40,803 nucleotides of DNA from Mycobacterium shimoidei (lineage in GTDB: Bacteria; Actinomycetota; Actinomycetes; Mycobacteriales; Mycobacteriaceae). A program made the position numbers and the translations under genes. Below, one piece after another: positions 27,900 to 36,446 of this stretch. Where the stretch lies: assembly GCA_002101905.1 (NCBI GenBank), contig LQPU01000029.1:1-40803 (forward strand), in the 5' to 3' direction. The notes beneath the pieces are model-generated. The model was not told the origin of the DNA and did not search any database. It saw only the letters and a list, made by a program, of their open reading frames with translations. How positions within the stretch are numbered: the stretch's first letter is position 1; every line of letters starts with the position of its first letter.

Positions 27900-28121
27900 C
27901 TATGCCGATCGCCCGTCGGCCGCCGGCGGATCGACCCGCTCAGCCTGCACGTTGGCGGTCGTTTCCGACTTGTGTTCGTTCTGCAGCTCACGGACCTCGG
28001 ATTTGAAGATTCGCAACGACTTGCCCAGCGAACGCGCGGCGTCAGGGAGCCGCTTGGCACCGAACAGCACGACCACGACGACCGCGAGGATCGCCCAGTG
28101 CCACGGACTTAGACTGCCCAC
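27900..28121 (-). CDS. tatA: Sec-independent translocase protein TatA
   Basis: A 73-residue TatA pore-forming subunit. The N-terminal helix ([14 protein letters not shown]) is followed by the conserved hinge [23 protein letters not shown] and a hydrophilic tail ([19 protein letters not shown]). GTG 28121 is chosen since it gives the canonical TatA N-terminus and has a strong GGAGGT site 8 nt upstream; the longer open frame upstream is Arg/Gly-rich noise overlapping pafC. It is about 10 residues shorter than the M. tuberculosis protein as I recall it, all in the tail. It sits between pafC and tatC. Confidence 0.95.
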   Translation of the reverse strand: MGSLSPWHWAILAVVVVVLFGAKRLPDAARSLGKSLRIFKSEVRELQNEHKSETTANVQAERVDPPAADGRSA

Positions 28122-28150
28122 TTTGGTTACCTCCAGACGTCCACTCGATG

Positions 28151-29113
28151 CTACCGCGCCGCGGCCTGGTAGACCGTCAGGGCGGCCGCGGCGGCGTCGC
28201 GCACCCGCTGGACCAGCCCCTCCGGGGCCAGCACCTGCACCGTCGCCCCGAGCCCCAGCACCAGGCGTGTCATCCAGTCGTCGGAGGCATAAGTCATTTC
28301 GGCCTCGCAGTAACCGTCGGGGAGGTCGCGCAGCAGCCGCATCGGGTAGTACTCGAACATCCACGACGCCTGCGGCGCCAGTCGCAGCGTGGCCGACGGC
28401 AGCGACGGATCAGCGTTAAACAGCGAGGTGTCCGGGGGTGCCTGCAGCGTGGGCTCCGGGGGCGCCGCCGGCTCGTCGAGGACGGTGGCGTCGACGATCC
28501 GGTCGAATCGAAACAGCCGGACCCCTTCGGCTTCCCGTGACCAGGCCTCCAGGTAGCTGTGGTCGCCGATCACCACCACCCTGATGGGGTCGACGACCCG
28601 GGTGGACAGCGTGTCGTGTGAGGCGGCGTAGTAGTCCATCGTCAACGCGTGGTTGGTGCGCACCGCTTCGCGTACCGCGGCGGCGGCCTGGCTTTCGATG
28701 GGCGCCTGCTCATCGACCGCCGCCGCGGCGCCGCGGGCGGCGACGCCGGCCGCGGTTTCGATCTTGGCGATGGCGCTGCGGGCCGCGTCCGGATCGAGCA
28801 CGCCGGGGATATCGGCGAGTGCTCGCAGCGCCACCAGCAGCACGGTTGCTTCCGGCGACATCAGCCGCAGCGGCTTGTCGACGCCGGCCGAGAACGTCAC
28901 CTCGACGGTGTCGCCGGAGAAGTCGAAATCGATCAGGTCGCCGGGGCCGTAGCCGGGCAGGCCGCACACCCACAGCTGATCGAGGTCTTTCTCGAGTTGC
29001 TCGACGGTCACGCCGAGGTCACTGGCGGCCTCTGCCTTGGTGATCCGCGGGTTGGCCTGAAAATACGGCACCATGTTGAGCAGCCGCACCAGCCGCGTCG
29101 AGACGGGGGTCAT
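28151..29113 (-). CDS. pafC: WYL-domain transcriptional regulator PafC
   Basis: A 320-residue regulator with an N-terminal winged helix-turn-helix ([37 protein letters not shown]), a linker and a WYL domain ([22 protein letters not shown]), then a WCX-type C-terminal extension. PafB and PafC form a heterodimer that activates the LexA/RecA-independent DNA-damage response in mycobacteria, probably sensing single-stranded DNA through the WYL domain. Its ATG (29113) overlaps the pafB stop as ATGA. Despite the name it is not required for pupylation. Confidence 0.95.
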   Translation of the reverse strand: MTPVSTRLVRLLNMVPYFQANPRITKAEAASDLGVTVEQLEKDLDQLWVCGLPGYGPGDLIDFDFSGDTVEVTFSAGVDKPLRLMSPEATVLLVALRALADIPGVLDPDAARSAIAKIETAAGVAARGAAAAVDEQAPIESQAAAAVREAVRTNHALTMDYYAASHDTLSTRVVDPIRVVVIGDHSYLEAWSREAEGVRLFRFDRIVDATVLDEPAAPPEPTLQAPPDTSLFNADPSLPSATLRLAPQASWMFEYYPMRLLRDLPDGYCEAEMTYASDDWMTRLVLGLGATVQVLAPEGLVQRVRDAAAAALTVYQAAAR

Positions 29114-30099
29114 GTAGCCGCCTCCAGGTGGGCTTGGAGGCGCGCCAACACTTCCTCGCGCAGCGACTCCGGTTCCAGCACAACCGCATCGGCGCCGTAG
29201 CCGGCGATTTCGCGGGTCACCCGATCGGTGGATCCGACGTCGAGTTCGATCACTTCTCCGTCGCGGCCCGCCAACTGGCGCGGCCCAAGCGATGTCCCGG
29301 CGCGCCGCAGCGCGGTGGCCCGTCCGTCAGCGACCCACACTTGGGCCCGCACTCCGCTGGGCGTCTCAGCCACCGCGTCGCGCACGATCGCGCGCACGTC
29401 GACGCCGTCCGGGCGGATGACGGCCCCGCGCGGGCCGACCGGTGTGACGGGTTCGCCGATTCGGGACAACCGGAACACCCGGGTGGCGTCGCGGTCGCGG
29501 TCGTGCCCGACCAGATACCAGCGACCCTTGTCGGTGACCACTCCCCAGGGTTCGACGGTGCGGACGGTGTAGGGATCGGTGCGCGACGACCGGTGCGGAA
29601 ATTGCACGGCTTGACCGGCGTCGATCGCCGACAGCAGGGCGCCCAGACAGCTCTCGGATCCGCGCACGCCGGCCGGCGCGCCCGCCGACGCGATGGTCAC
29701 CGGCGCGTCCTGGTCGACATCGACCCCTGCGGCCCGCAACTTGAGCAGCGCGCTCTGGGTGGCGGTGATCAACTCCGGCGACTCCCACAGCTGGGTGGCC
29801 ACCGCCACCGCGGCGGCTTCTTTCGGGGTCAGCTCGACGGCGGGCAGCGCATAGGCGTCCCGGTTGATGCGGTAGCCCTCGACGGGATTCAGCGGGGACA
29901 CCTTGCCCGTCTCCAGCGGGATGCCCAGATCGCGCAACTCGTTCTTGTCCCGTTCGAACATTCGCGAGAACGCTTCGTCGCTGGGGCTGTCGCCGTAACC
30001 GGCCACGCTGGAACGGATCTTCTCGGCGGTGAGATAGCCGTGGGAGGACAACAAAGCGATGACGAGATTCACCAACCGTTCGACTTTGGAGATCGCCAC
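29110..30099 (-). CDS. pafB: WYL-domain transcriptional regulator PafB
   Basis: A 329-residue partner of PafC. It has an N-terminal winged HTH (ERLVNLVIALLSSHGYLTAEKI), then a WYL domain with the defining GRWYLVGHDRDRDATRVFRLSRI, and a C-terminal WCX domain. GTG 30099 is preceded by AAGGTGG. It is translationally coupled to pafC through ATGA. A 44-nt gap carrying part of a dispersed repeat separates it from pafA. It is part of the DNA-damage-response activator and corresponds to Rv2096c. Confidence 0.95.
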   Translation of the reverse strand: MAISKVERLVNLVIALLSSHGYLTAEKIRSSVAGYGDSPSDEAFSRMFERDKNELRDLGIPLETGKVSPLNPVEGYRINRDAYALPAVELTPKEAAAVAVATQLWESPELITATQSALLKLRAAGVDVDQDAPVTIASAGAPAGVRGSESCLGALLSAIDAGQAVQFPHRSSRTDPYTVRTVEPWGVVTDKGRWYLVGHDRDRDATRVFRLSRIGEPVTPVGPRGAVIRPDGVDVRAIVRDAVAETPSGVRAQVWVADGRATALRRAGTSLGPRQLAGRDGEVIELDVGSTDRVTREIAGYGADAVVLEPESLREEVLARLQAHLEAAT

Positions 30100-30120
30100 G
30101 GACCCACCTTAAATGCCCGT

Positions 30121-30138
30121 GCTCTGCATCGTCGCCGG
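30121..30138 (-). repeat. Fragment of the helY-type dispersed repeat in the pafA-pafB gap
   Basis: GCTCTGCATCGTCGCCGG here is identical over 18 nt to 24664-24681 within helY, in the same orientation. It fills most of the 44-nt gap between the pafA stop and pafB start. Confidence 0.6.
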
Positions 30139-30143
30139 GCGAG

Positions 30144-31502
30144 TTACATGCTGGCGATCAGGCGCTTGACCCGTTCATCGACGGCCCGGAACGGGTCCTT
30201 ACAGAGCACGGTGCGCTGCGCCTGGTCGTTCAGTTTGAGGTGCACCCAGTCAACGGTGAAGTCGCGGCCCGCGGCCTGTGCCGCACTGATGAACTCACCG
30301 CGCAGCCGGGCGCGAGTGGTGTGCGGCGGCGTGTCGACGGCGTCCTCGATTTCCTCGTCGGTGGTGATGCGTGCCGCCAGCCCCTTGCGCTGCAGCAGAT
30401 CGAACACCCCGCGGCCGCGTTTGATGTCGTGATATGCCAGGTCGAGCTGCGCGATCTTCGGATCGGACAGCTCCATGTTGTAACGGTCCTGGTAGCGCTG
30501 GAACAGCTTGCGTTTGACCACCCAGTCGATCTCGGTGTCGACCTTGGCGAAGTCCTGGCTCTCCACGGCGTCGAGCTGCCGGCCCCACAGGTCGACGACC
30601 TGCTCGATCTGCGCGTTGGGCTCACGGGTCTGCAGGTGTTCGACGGCGCGGGCGTAGTACTCGCGCTGGATGTCCAGCGCGCTTGCCTGGCGACCGCCGG
30701 CCAGCCGCACCGGGCGCCGGCCGGTGATGTCGTGGCTGACTTCACGGATGGCCCGGATCGGGTTGTCCAGCGAGAAATCCCGGAAAGCCACGCCGGCTTC
30801 GATCATCTCCAGCACTAACGCCGCGGTGCCCACCTTGAGCATGGTGGTGGTTTCACACATGTTGGAGTCGCCGACGATGACGTGTAGGCGCCGGTACTTC
30901 TCAGCGTCGGCGTGCGGCTCGTCCCGGGTGTTGATGATCGGCCGGCTGCGGGTGGTCGCGCTCGAAACACCCTCCCAGATGTGCTCGGCGCGCTGGCTCA
31001 GGCAGAAGGTGGCCGCCTTGGGCGTCTGCAGCACTTTGCCGGCTCCGCAGATGAGTTGGCGGGTGACCAGGAAAGGCAGCAACACATCGGAGATCCGGGA
31101 GAACTCGCCGGCCCGCACGATCAGGTAATTCTCGTGGCAGCCGTAGGAGTTACCCGCTGAGTCGGTGTTGTTCTTGAACAGGTAGATATCGCCGCCGATG
31201 CCCTCGTCGGCGAGGCGCTGCTCGGCGTCGACGAGCAGGTCTTCCAGCACCCGCTCGCCGGCGCGGTCGTGGGTGACCAGCTGGACCAGGCTGTCGCACT
31301 CGGCCGTCGCGTACTCGGGGTGGCTCCCCACGTCCAGGTACAGCCGCGCCCCGTTGCGCAGAAACACGTTGGAGCTGCGCCCCCAGGACACCACCCGGCG
31401 GAACAGGTAGCGAGCAACCTCGTCGGGGCTGAGACGTCGATGCCCGTGAAACGTGCAGGTGACACCGAATTCGGTCTCGATGCCCATGATTCGCCGCTGC
31501 AC
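30144..31502 (-). CDS. pafA: Pup--protein ligase PafA
   Basis: A 452-residue ATP-dependent ligase that joins the C-terminal Glu of Pup to substrate lysines. It belongs to the carboxylate-amine/glutamine-synthetase-like fold. The start [14 protein letters not shown] holds the catalytic Glu residues of the nucleotide/metal site; [40 protein letters not shown] and the C-terminal LHLKLNDQ-like region ([19 protein letters not shown]) are conserved. GTG 31502 is chosen; TACGCT (31510-31515 complement) is 7 nt before it, so a leaderless internal promoter is possible. The upstream neighbour is the NADAR gene. It corresponds to Rv2097c. Confidence 0.97.
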   Translation of the reverse strand: MQRRIMGIETEFGVTCTFHGHRRLSPDEVARYLFRRVVSWGRSSNVFLRNGARLYLDVGSHPEYATAECDSLVQLVTHDRAGERVLEDLLVDAEQRLADEGIGGDIYLFKNNTDSAGNSYGCHENYLIVRAGEFSRISDVLLPFLVTRQLICGAGKVLQTPKAATFCLSQRAEHIWEGVSSATTRSRPIINTRDEPHADAEKYRRLHVIVGDSNMCETTTMLKVGTAALVLEMIEAGVAFRDFSLDNPIRAIREVSHDITGRRPVRLAGGRQASALDIQREYYARAVEHLQTREPNAQIEQVVDLWGRQLDAVESQDFAKVDTEIDWVVKRKLFQRYQDRYNMELSDPKIAQLDLAYHDIKRGRGVFDLLQRKGLAARITTDEEIEDAVDTPPHTTRARLRGEFISAAQAAGRDFTVDWVHLKLNDQAQRTVLCKDPFRAVDERVKRLIASM

Positions 31503-31509
31503 GTGATCG

Positions 31510-31515
31510 AGCGTA
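31510..31515 (-). promoter_or_regulatory. Candidate -10 (TACGCT) of pafA, leaderless
   Basis: On the minus strand TACGCT, 7 nt, then GTG 31502. The 69-nt gap upstream of pafA would be long enough for a promoter that drives pafA-pafB-pafC separately from pup-prcBA. Confidence 0.45.
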
Positions 31516-31571
31516 CTGGTTGTCAGACGGCGACGGTGGCGCGCCGCGCGCGGAAGCGTGTTTCGTGCCGG

Positions 31572-32015
31572 TCAGGGCGCCGCCGCCAAGCGCATCCGGA
31601 CGGCCATCAGGATGACGCCGAGCGCGTTTCCGCCGGGAAGGGCCCGGTGCTCCTCGCAACTACACGACCCCCACACCTGGTCGTGCCAGGTGTTCCCCTC
31701 GACCAGCAGCGACCCCTGCGTCGCCAGCAGCCGGCGCGCCAACTCGGGGTTGTGGTCGAACTTGGCAGTGACCACCTCTTCCATCACCGCAAACTTCTGA
31801 ACGTCCCAACCGTCGACATACGGCGCGGCCCGGCCGAGGGCCTTGGCACGGGCCGGGTCGTCCGCGGCGCGGATGGCCGCGATCGCGGCGGGATCACGGG
31901 TTTTGGCGGCCGCGAAAGCGTGCTCACTGGTCGGGTAGAGCCAGCCCCGATGCGGCGTGGGCGCCGGCGCGAAGTTCGACAAAAACAGGTATTCCCCGCT
32001 GAAAGAGTCGATCAC
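31572..32015 (-). CDS. NADAR family protein (YbiA/DUF1768-like), ADP-ribose/N-glycosidase type
   Basis: A 147-residue protein with the full NADAR signature: SGEYLFLSNFAP at 6-17, YPTSEHAFAAAK with the conserved Glu (about 27-38), AKALGRAAP, WDVQKFAVMEEVVTAKF (about 69-86), LLATQGSLLVEGNTWHDQVWG and GGNALGVILMAVRMRL at the end. Family members include YbiA, which acts on riboflavin-pathway intermediates, and enzymes that remove ADP-ribose from guanine bases. GTG 32015 is the nearest start, but GGAGG lies 27 nt upstream, so initiation is uncertain. The gene lies between prcA (41 nt) and pafA (69 nt) on the same strand, inside the Pup-proteasome cluster. M. tuberculosis has other genes there. Its function in this context is not known. 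Confidence 0.87.
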   Translation of the reverse strand: MIDSFSGEYLFLSNFAPAPTPHRGWLYPTSEHAFAAAKTRDPAAIAAIRAADDPARAKALGRAAPYVDGWDVQKFAVMEEVVTAKFDHNPELARRLLATQGSLLVEGNTWHDQVWGSCSCEEHRALPGGNALGVILMAVRMRLAAAP

Positions 32016-32056
32016 CGGGATGCGCAGCGTGCTCGTCGGGCGCCTCCAGGTCGTGT

Positions 32057-32809
32057 CTAGCCGTCCGCTTTCTCGTCCTGCGCCGATTTCTTCGACGCCG
32101 AATTCGATTCGGGCAGCAGCGCTTCCAGTGCCGACCCGGTAATGCGACGGAATGCGCGGCGCGGCCGGTTGGCATCCAAGATCGCCACCTCTAAGAGCGA
32201 CACGCCCAGCGCGGGCTGATCACCGCCGTTGCCGCTGCCCGCCCGCAGCGCCCCGACCGCCATGCGCACGGCGTCACCCAAGTCGGCGTTTTCGGCGTAG
32301 GAGTCTTTGAGCGCGGCAGCGATCGGCTCCGTCGTGCCGCCCATCACCACGAAGTGCGGCTCGTCGTTGATCGACCCGTCGTAGGTAATCCGGTACAGCT
32401 CAGGCGGCTTCGACTCGCCGTAATGCGCGACCTCAGCCACGCACAACTCCACCTCGTAGGGCTTGGCCTGTTCGGTGAAGATGGTGCCCAGGGTTTGCGC
32501 GTAGACGTTGGCCAACTGCCGGCCGGTGACGTCACGCCGGTCGTAGGCGTAGCCGCGGGTGTCGGCGAATTGGATGCCGCCGCGACGCAGGTTGTCGAAT
32601 TCGTTGAACTTGCCGGCGGCGGCGAAACCGACCCGGTCGTATAGTTCGCTGATCTTTTGCAGTGAGCGCGACGGGTTTTCGGCCACGAACAACACCCCGC
32701 CTGCGTAGGCCAACGCGACTACGCTCTTGCCCCGGGCGATGCCCTTGCGCGCGAGCTCGCTGCGCTCGCGCATCGCCTGCTCGGGTGAAATGAAATACGG
32801 GAAGCTCAT
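32057..32809 (-). CDS. prcA: 20S proteasome alpha subunit
   Basis: A 250-residue alpha-type subunit forming the outer rings and gate of the core particle. It starts [19 protein letters not shown], the gating N-terminus of the mycobacterial protein, and has the alpha-type fold without a catalytic Thr. The C-terminal tail is acidic and Lys-rich. ATG 32809 overlaps the prcB stop (ATGA), coupling the two. It assembles with PrcB as alpha7-beta7-beta7-alpha7 and is fed by Mpa. It corresponds to Rv2109c. Confidence 0.97.
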   Translation of the reverse strand: MSFPYFISPEQAMRERSELARKGIARGKSVVALAYAGGVLFVAENPSRSLQKISELYDRVGFAAAGKFNEFDNLRRGGIQFADTRGYAYDRRDVTGRQLANVYAQTLGTIFTEQAKPYEVELCVAEVAHYGESKPPELYRITYDGSINDEPHFVVMGGTTEPIAAALKDSYAENADLGDAVRMAVGALRAGSGNGGDQPALGVSLLEVAILDANRPRRAFRRITGSALEALLPESNSASKKSAQDEKADG

Positions 32810-33690
32810 GAGTCACCACGCTTCGCGTCGGGGCCGAAAGTATCTGCACGAGACCGACTTTCGATGACCTCACGTGCCAGTTCGGCGATACGCGACTCGG
32901 GTACGTCGACGGCACCCTCAGCTCCGATGGTGACCGCGGTGGGATAGATCCCGCGGACCAGATCCGGTCCGCCGGTGGCCGAATCGTCGTCGGCGGCGTC
33001 GTAAAGGGCTTCGATTGCGACCCGCAGCGCGGAGTCGACGTCGGTGACCTGCGAGTACAGCTTCTTCATCGACGACTTGGCGAAGATCGACCCCGATCCC
33101 ACCGCCTGGTAGCCCTCTTCCTCCAGGTTCCACCCGCCGGCTGCATCGAATGACACGATTCGGCCGGCCTTGTCCGGCTCCGGGTCGTCGATGTCATAGC
33201 CCACCAGCAGTGGCAGCGCCACCAGGCCCTGCAGCGCCGCCCCGAGATTCCCGCGCACCATGATCGCCAGCCGGTTGACCTTGCCGGCGAACGTCAGCGG
33301 CACACCTTCCAGCTTCTCGTAGTGCTCGAGTTCCACCGCGTACAGCCGGGCGAACTCGACGGCGACTGCGGCCGTTCCGGCGATCCCGGTCGCGGTGTAG
33401 TCATCGGTGATGTAGACCTTTTTGACGTCCCGGCCGGCGATCATGTTGCCCTGCGTCGAGCGCCGGTCCCCGGCGATGAGAACCCCGCCGGGATATTTCA
33501 CCGCGACGATCGTGGTGCCGTGCGGGAGCGGTCCGGCACCACCGGGTTCGGCACCGGACGCGCCCGTCGGCAGCAATTCGGGCGCCTGACGGCGCAGCAA
33601 GTCAGCGAACGAGGACAGGTCTATTGGGGTAGCGGGAACTCCGGGGAGTGCTGAATTGGTGGCCGGGCGATTCTGAAACGGCCAGGTCAC
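32806..33690 (-). CDS. prcB: 20S proteasome beta subunit (catalytic)
   Basis: A 294-residue precursor. The propeptide (1-58) is cleaved at the Gly-Thr of [15 protein letters not shown], so the mature catalytic N-terminus is Thr59. Asp and Lys of the active site follow in GDRRST and near VKKVYITD. It starts at GTG 33690, overlapping the pup stop as GTGA, and its stop overlaps the prcA start. The overlap chain pup-prcB-prcA ensures balanced synthesis. It corresponds to Rv2110c. Confidence 0.97.
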   Translation of the reverse strand: MTWPFQNRPATNSALPGVPATPIDLSSFADLLRRQAPELLPTGASGAEPGGAGPLPHGTTIVAVKYPGGVLIAGDRRSTQGNMIAGRDVKKVYITDDYTATGIAGTAAVAVEFARLYAVELEHYEKLEGVPLTFAGKVNRLAIMVRGNLGAALQGLVALPLLVGYDIDDPEPDKAGRIVSFDAAGGWNLEEEGYQAVGSGSIFAKSSMKKLYSQVTDVDSALRVAIEALYDAADDDSATGGPDLVRGIYPTAVTIGAEGAVDVPESRIAELAREVIESRSRADTFGPDAKRGDS

Positions 33691-33881
33691 TGTCCGCCCT
33701 TTTGGACGTACGCGCGCACAAAGTCCTCGGCGTTCTCTTCGAGAACGTCGTCGATCTCGTCGAGCAGATCGTCGGTTTCCTCGGTCAGCTTCTCGCGACG
33801 CTCCTGGCCCGCGGCCGTGCTGGCGATCAGGTCGTCGTCCTCACCGCCGCCACCGCCACGCTTGGTCTGCTCCTGAGCCAT
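33687..33881 (-). CDS. pup: Prokaryotic ubiquitin-like protein Pup
   Basis: A 64-residue intrinsically disordered tag. It starts at ATG 33881 with AGGAGG 5 nt upstream. The protein has a basic/Gly-rich start ([11 protein letters not shown]), the Mpa-binding coiled-coil region ([19 protein letters not shown]) and the C-terminal GGQ. The Gln is deamidated to Glu by Dop before PafA ligates it to lysine. The open frame extends 12 residues further upstream (ATG at 33917), but that leader is not part of Pup. The stop overlaps prcB. Confidence 0.97.
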   Translation of the reverse strand: MAQEQTKRGGGGGEDDDLIASTAAGQERREKLTEETDDLLDEIDDVLEENAEDFVRAYVQKGGQ

Positions 33882-33976
33882 CGCTGCCTCCTGCGTTGTC
33901 ATCGGCGGGCGCATCACGCGCCCACCGGTCCTTCTAGCCTACCGGTCGACTACGACCTTTCCCCGGGTAACGAAGC

Positions 33977-35485
33977 TCACGTCGTCAGTTGTTCCACCAG
34001 TTCCACGGCGCTGTCCACCGAGTCCAGCAGCGCCCCGACGTGCGCCTTGCTGCCCCGCAGCGGTTCCAGTGTCGGGATACGGACCAGCGAATCGCCACCC
34101 AAATCGAAGATCACCGAGTCCCAGCTGGCTGCCGCGATGTCTGCGCCGAACCGGCGCAGACACTCACCGCGAAAGTAGGCCCGGGTGTCCGTCGGAGGGT
34201 TGTCCACCGCGTTGAGCACCTGCTGTTCTGTGACCAAACGGTGCATCGAGCCGCGGGCCACCAGGCGGTTGTACAGCCCCTTGTCCAGCCGCACATCGGA
34301 GTACTGCAGATCGACCAGGTGCAGCCGGGGCGCCGACCAGCTCAGGTTTTCCCGGTGCCGGAACCCCTCGAGGATTCGCAGCTTGGCCGGCCAGTCCAGC
34401 AGTTCGGCGCATTCCATCGGATCGCGCTCGAGCTGATCGAGCACGTGCGCCCAGGTTTGCACGATGTCCGCGGCGCGCGGATCCGGGTCACGAGAGTCCA
34501 CCAGCTTGGCCACCCGATCCAGGTAGATCCGTTGCAGCGCAAGGCCGGTCAGTTCACGCCCGTCGGCCAGCGCAACAGCGGTGCGCAGCGACGGGTCCCG
34601 GCTGATGGCGTGCACGGCGTGCACGGGTCGGGCCAGCGCCAGGTCGCTCAGGTCTAGGTTGTGTTGCGGGCCTTCCTCGATCAAATCGAGGACCAGCGCG
34701 GTGGTGCCCAGCTTCAGATATGTCGAGGTTTCGGCGAGGTTGGCGTCGCCGATGATCACGTGCAGCCGGCGGTACCGATCGGCGTCGGCGTGCGGTTCGT
34801 CTCGGGTGTTGATGATGCCGCGCTTGAGCGTGGTTTCCAGCCCCACCTCGACCTCGATGTAGTCCGCGCGCTGCGACAGCTGGAAGCCCGGCTCGTCGCC
34901 GGACGGCCCGATACCGACACGACCAGACCCGGTGACCACCTGGCGGGACACCAGAAACGGGGTCAGCCCGGCGATGACGGCCGAAAACGGCGTCTGGCGG
35001 CTCATCAGGTAGTTCTCGTGTGAACCGTAGGAGGCGCCCTTGCCGTCGACGTTGTTTTTGTACAGCTGCAGCTTGACCGCCCCCGGCACGCTGGCGACGT
35101 GGCGGGCCGCGGCCTCCATGACCCGCTCGCCGGCCTTGTCCCAGATCACGGCATCCAGCGGGTCGGTGCACTCCGGGGCCGAATATTCCGGGTGAGCGTG
35201 GTCGACGTAGAGCCGTGCGCCGTTGGTGAGGATCATGTTGGCCGCGCCGACCTCGTCGGCGTCGACAACCGGTGGCGGGCCGGCCGAGCGGCTCAGGTCG
35301 AAGCCGCGGGCGTCGCGCAGCGGCGACTCCACCTCGTAGTCCCAGCGGGTGCGTTTGGCCCGCTGAATGCCGGCGGCCGCGGCGTAGGCCAATACCGCCT
35401 GGGTGGAGGTCAGGATCGGGTTCGCGGTCGGGTCTGACGGCGACGAAATGCCGTACTCGACCTCGGTCCCGATAATCCGTTGCAT
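33977..35485 (-). CDS. dop: Pup deamidase/depupylase Dop
   Basis: A 502-residue PafA homologue that deamidates the Gln of Pup and removes Pup from proteins. It starts [15 protein letters not shown], with the nucleotide/metal-site Glu residues. It has the long Dop-specific loop region (about 40-80), [39 protein letters not shown] and a C-terminal domain ending LVEQLTT. ATG 35485 is preferred; a longer open frame reaching 35644 runs through a tandem repeat and is unlikely to be translated. The gap to pup is 95 nt. It corresponds to Rv2112c. Confidence 0.96.
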   Translation of the reverse strand: MQRIIGTEVEYGISSPSDPTANPILTSTQAVLAYAAAAGIQRAKRTRWDYEVESPLRDARGFDLSRSAGPPPVVDADEVGAANMILTNGARLYVDHAHPEYSAPECTDPLDAVIWDKAGERVMEAAARHVASVPGAVKLQLYKNNVDGKGASYGSHENYLMSRQTPFSAVIAGLTPFLVSRQVVTGSGRVGIGPSGDEPGFQLSQRADYIEVEVGLETTLKRGIINTRDEPHADADRYRRLHVIIGDANLAETSTYLKLGTTALVLDLIEEGPQHNLDLSDLALARPVHAVHAISRDPSLRTAVALADGRELTGLALQRIYLDRVAKLVDSRDPDPRAADIVQTWAHVLDQLERDPMECAELLDWPAKLRILEGFRHRENLSWSAPRLHLVDLQYSDVRLDKGLYNRLVARGSMHRLVTEQQVLNAVDNPPTDTRAYFRGECLRRFGADIAAASWDSVIFDLGGDSLVRIPTLEPLRGSKAHVGALLDSVDSAVELVEQLTT

Positions 35486-35500
35486 GCCATAAAGCCTAGG

Positions 35501-35600
35501 CGTGGCGACGACGCGGGCCGGTTGCGGCCCGCTGAGAAGCCGCGCAATCCAATCCAGCGTGGCGACGACGCGGGCCGGTTGCGGCCCGCTGAGGAGCCGC
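35501..35600. repeat. 57-bp period tandem repeat with internal hairpins, upstream of dop
   Basis: Copies at 35501-35543 and 35558-35600 are 43 nt long with one mismatch (GAGAAGC against GAGGAGC). Each holds the dyad CGGGCCG-GTTG-CGGCCCG, a perfect 7-bp stem. The core GGCGACGACGC resembles the start of the helY-type repeat (GGCGACGATGC). The array lies 16-115 nt upstream of the dop start, in the region of its promoter or leader. Confidence 0.75.
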
Positions 35601-35701
35601 TGTGGGGGTACCGCCCAGCGTTGCGCCGGCCTGTGAGCTGGCAACAGTTTGCGAAACCTTCGCTAACGGGTGAGCGTAACCATTGACGCAGGTGACACGG
35701 A

Positions 35702-36352
35702 TTGATTACCTTCGCGCTGGTGTCCGCAGACGCGCTGCGCGAACCCGTAACCGGCTTGTCGGGGAAGCGTTACGGCGAGGTGCTCCTGATAACCCCCGGT
35801 GAAGCGGGCCCACAGGCGAGCGTGTACAACAGCTTCCCGCTCAACGACTGTCCCGCCGAACTGTGGAATGCCCTCGATCCGCGCGCCATCGCGGCCGAAA
35901 ACGGGGTGGCCGCAGCCCTGCTCAACGGGCCGCGGTATTGGCTGATGAACAGCATCGAGAAGGCGCCCCAGGGTCCGCGGCTGATCAAGAATTTCGGTGG
36001 CATCGAGATGGAGCTGCAAGCCACCGTCTTGCTGACAGCACTGAACCCGGTGCCCTACACCGCAAATCAGGTCAACCGTCACACCGTCTTCACTTTTGAC
36101 GCCGGCGAAGAGATCTACGAACTGCACGACCCCGCTCTGCGGCGCTGGGTGATGCAGACCTGGAGCCAGATCGTGGATCCCAACCTGTCGCGGGCCGACT
36201 TGCCCAAGCTCGGCGAGCGGCTCAACCTGCCGGAGGGATGGACCTACCAGTCACGAGTGCTGGACAGCCCGTTGCGGATTGACACGACCACCCACGCCGC
36301 CCAAGTCCTGCAGGACGATCTGGCCAACAGCTATTCGCTGTTCAGCGGCTAG
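35702..36352 (+). CDS. Uncharacterised protein, Rv2114-like
   Basis: A 216-residue soluble protein with no signal peptide or membrane helix. Recognisable stretches are GKRYGEVLLITPGEAG, YNSFPLNDCPAELW, NGPRYWLMNSIEK, KNFGGIEMELQATVLL and VFTFDAGEEIYELHDP, followed by a Trp-containing helix (RRWVMQTWSQIVDPNLS). I do not recognise a domain with known function. The start is taken as TTG 35702 with AGGTG 7 nt before it; GTG 35720 is an alternative. It lies between dop (divergent) and mpa (convergent), and the Pup-locus neighbourhood is the only functional hint. It matches the position of Rv2114. Confidence 0.82.
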   Translation: MITFALVSADALREPVTGLSGKRYGEVLLITPGEAGPQASVYNSFPLNDCPAELWNALDPRAIAAENGVAAALLNGPRYWLMNSIEKAPQGPRLIKNFGGIEMELQATVLLTALNPVPYTANQVNRHTVFTFDAGEEIYELHDPALRRWVMQTWSQIVDPNLSRADLPKLGERLNLPEGWTYQSRVLDSPLRIDTTTHAAQVLQDDLANSYSLFSG

Positions 36353-36370
36353 GCGCGCGACCGCCCTTCG

Positions 36371-36434
36371 CCGCGAGCGTGCACAGCCGTACGGGATTTA
36401 CGGCGTGCCGGCGTGCAACCGCGCACGCTCGCGG
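36371..36434. terminator. Bidirectional hairpin between the Rv2114-like gene and mpa
   Basis: A 12-bp perfect inverted repeat, CCGCGAGCGTGC (36371-36382) with GCACGCTCGCGG (36423-36434), encloses a second dyad GCCGTA/TACGGC (36386-36391, 36399-36404). It lies between convergent stops and is followed by AAAAA on the plus strand, but by no long T-tract. A role in 3'-end formation for both genes is likely. Confidence 0.6.
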
Positions 36435-36446
36435 GAAAAAGGGGCG

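Noticed and set aside
31572..32015. A DarT-NADAR toxin-antitoxin module
   Set aside because: No ADP-ribosyltransferase gene is adjacent; both neighbours are proteasome-pathway genes.
35486..35644. Longer Dop start reaching into the tandem repeat
   Set aside because: It would translate the repeat twice ([13 protein letters not shown]); the family N-terminus begins at [11 protein letters not shown].
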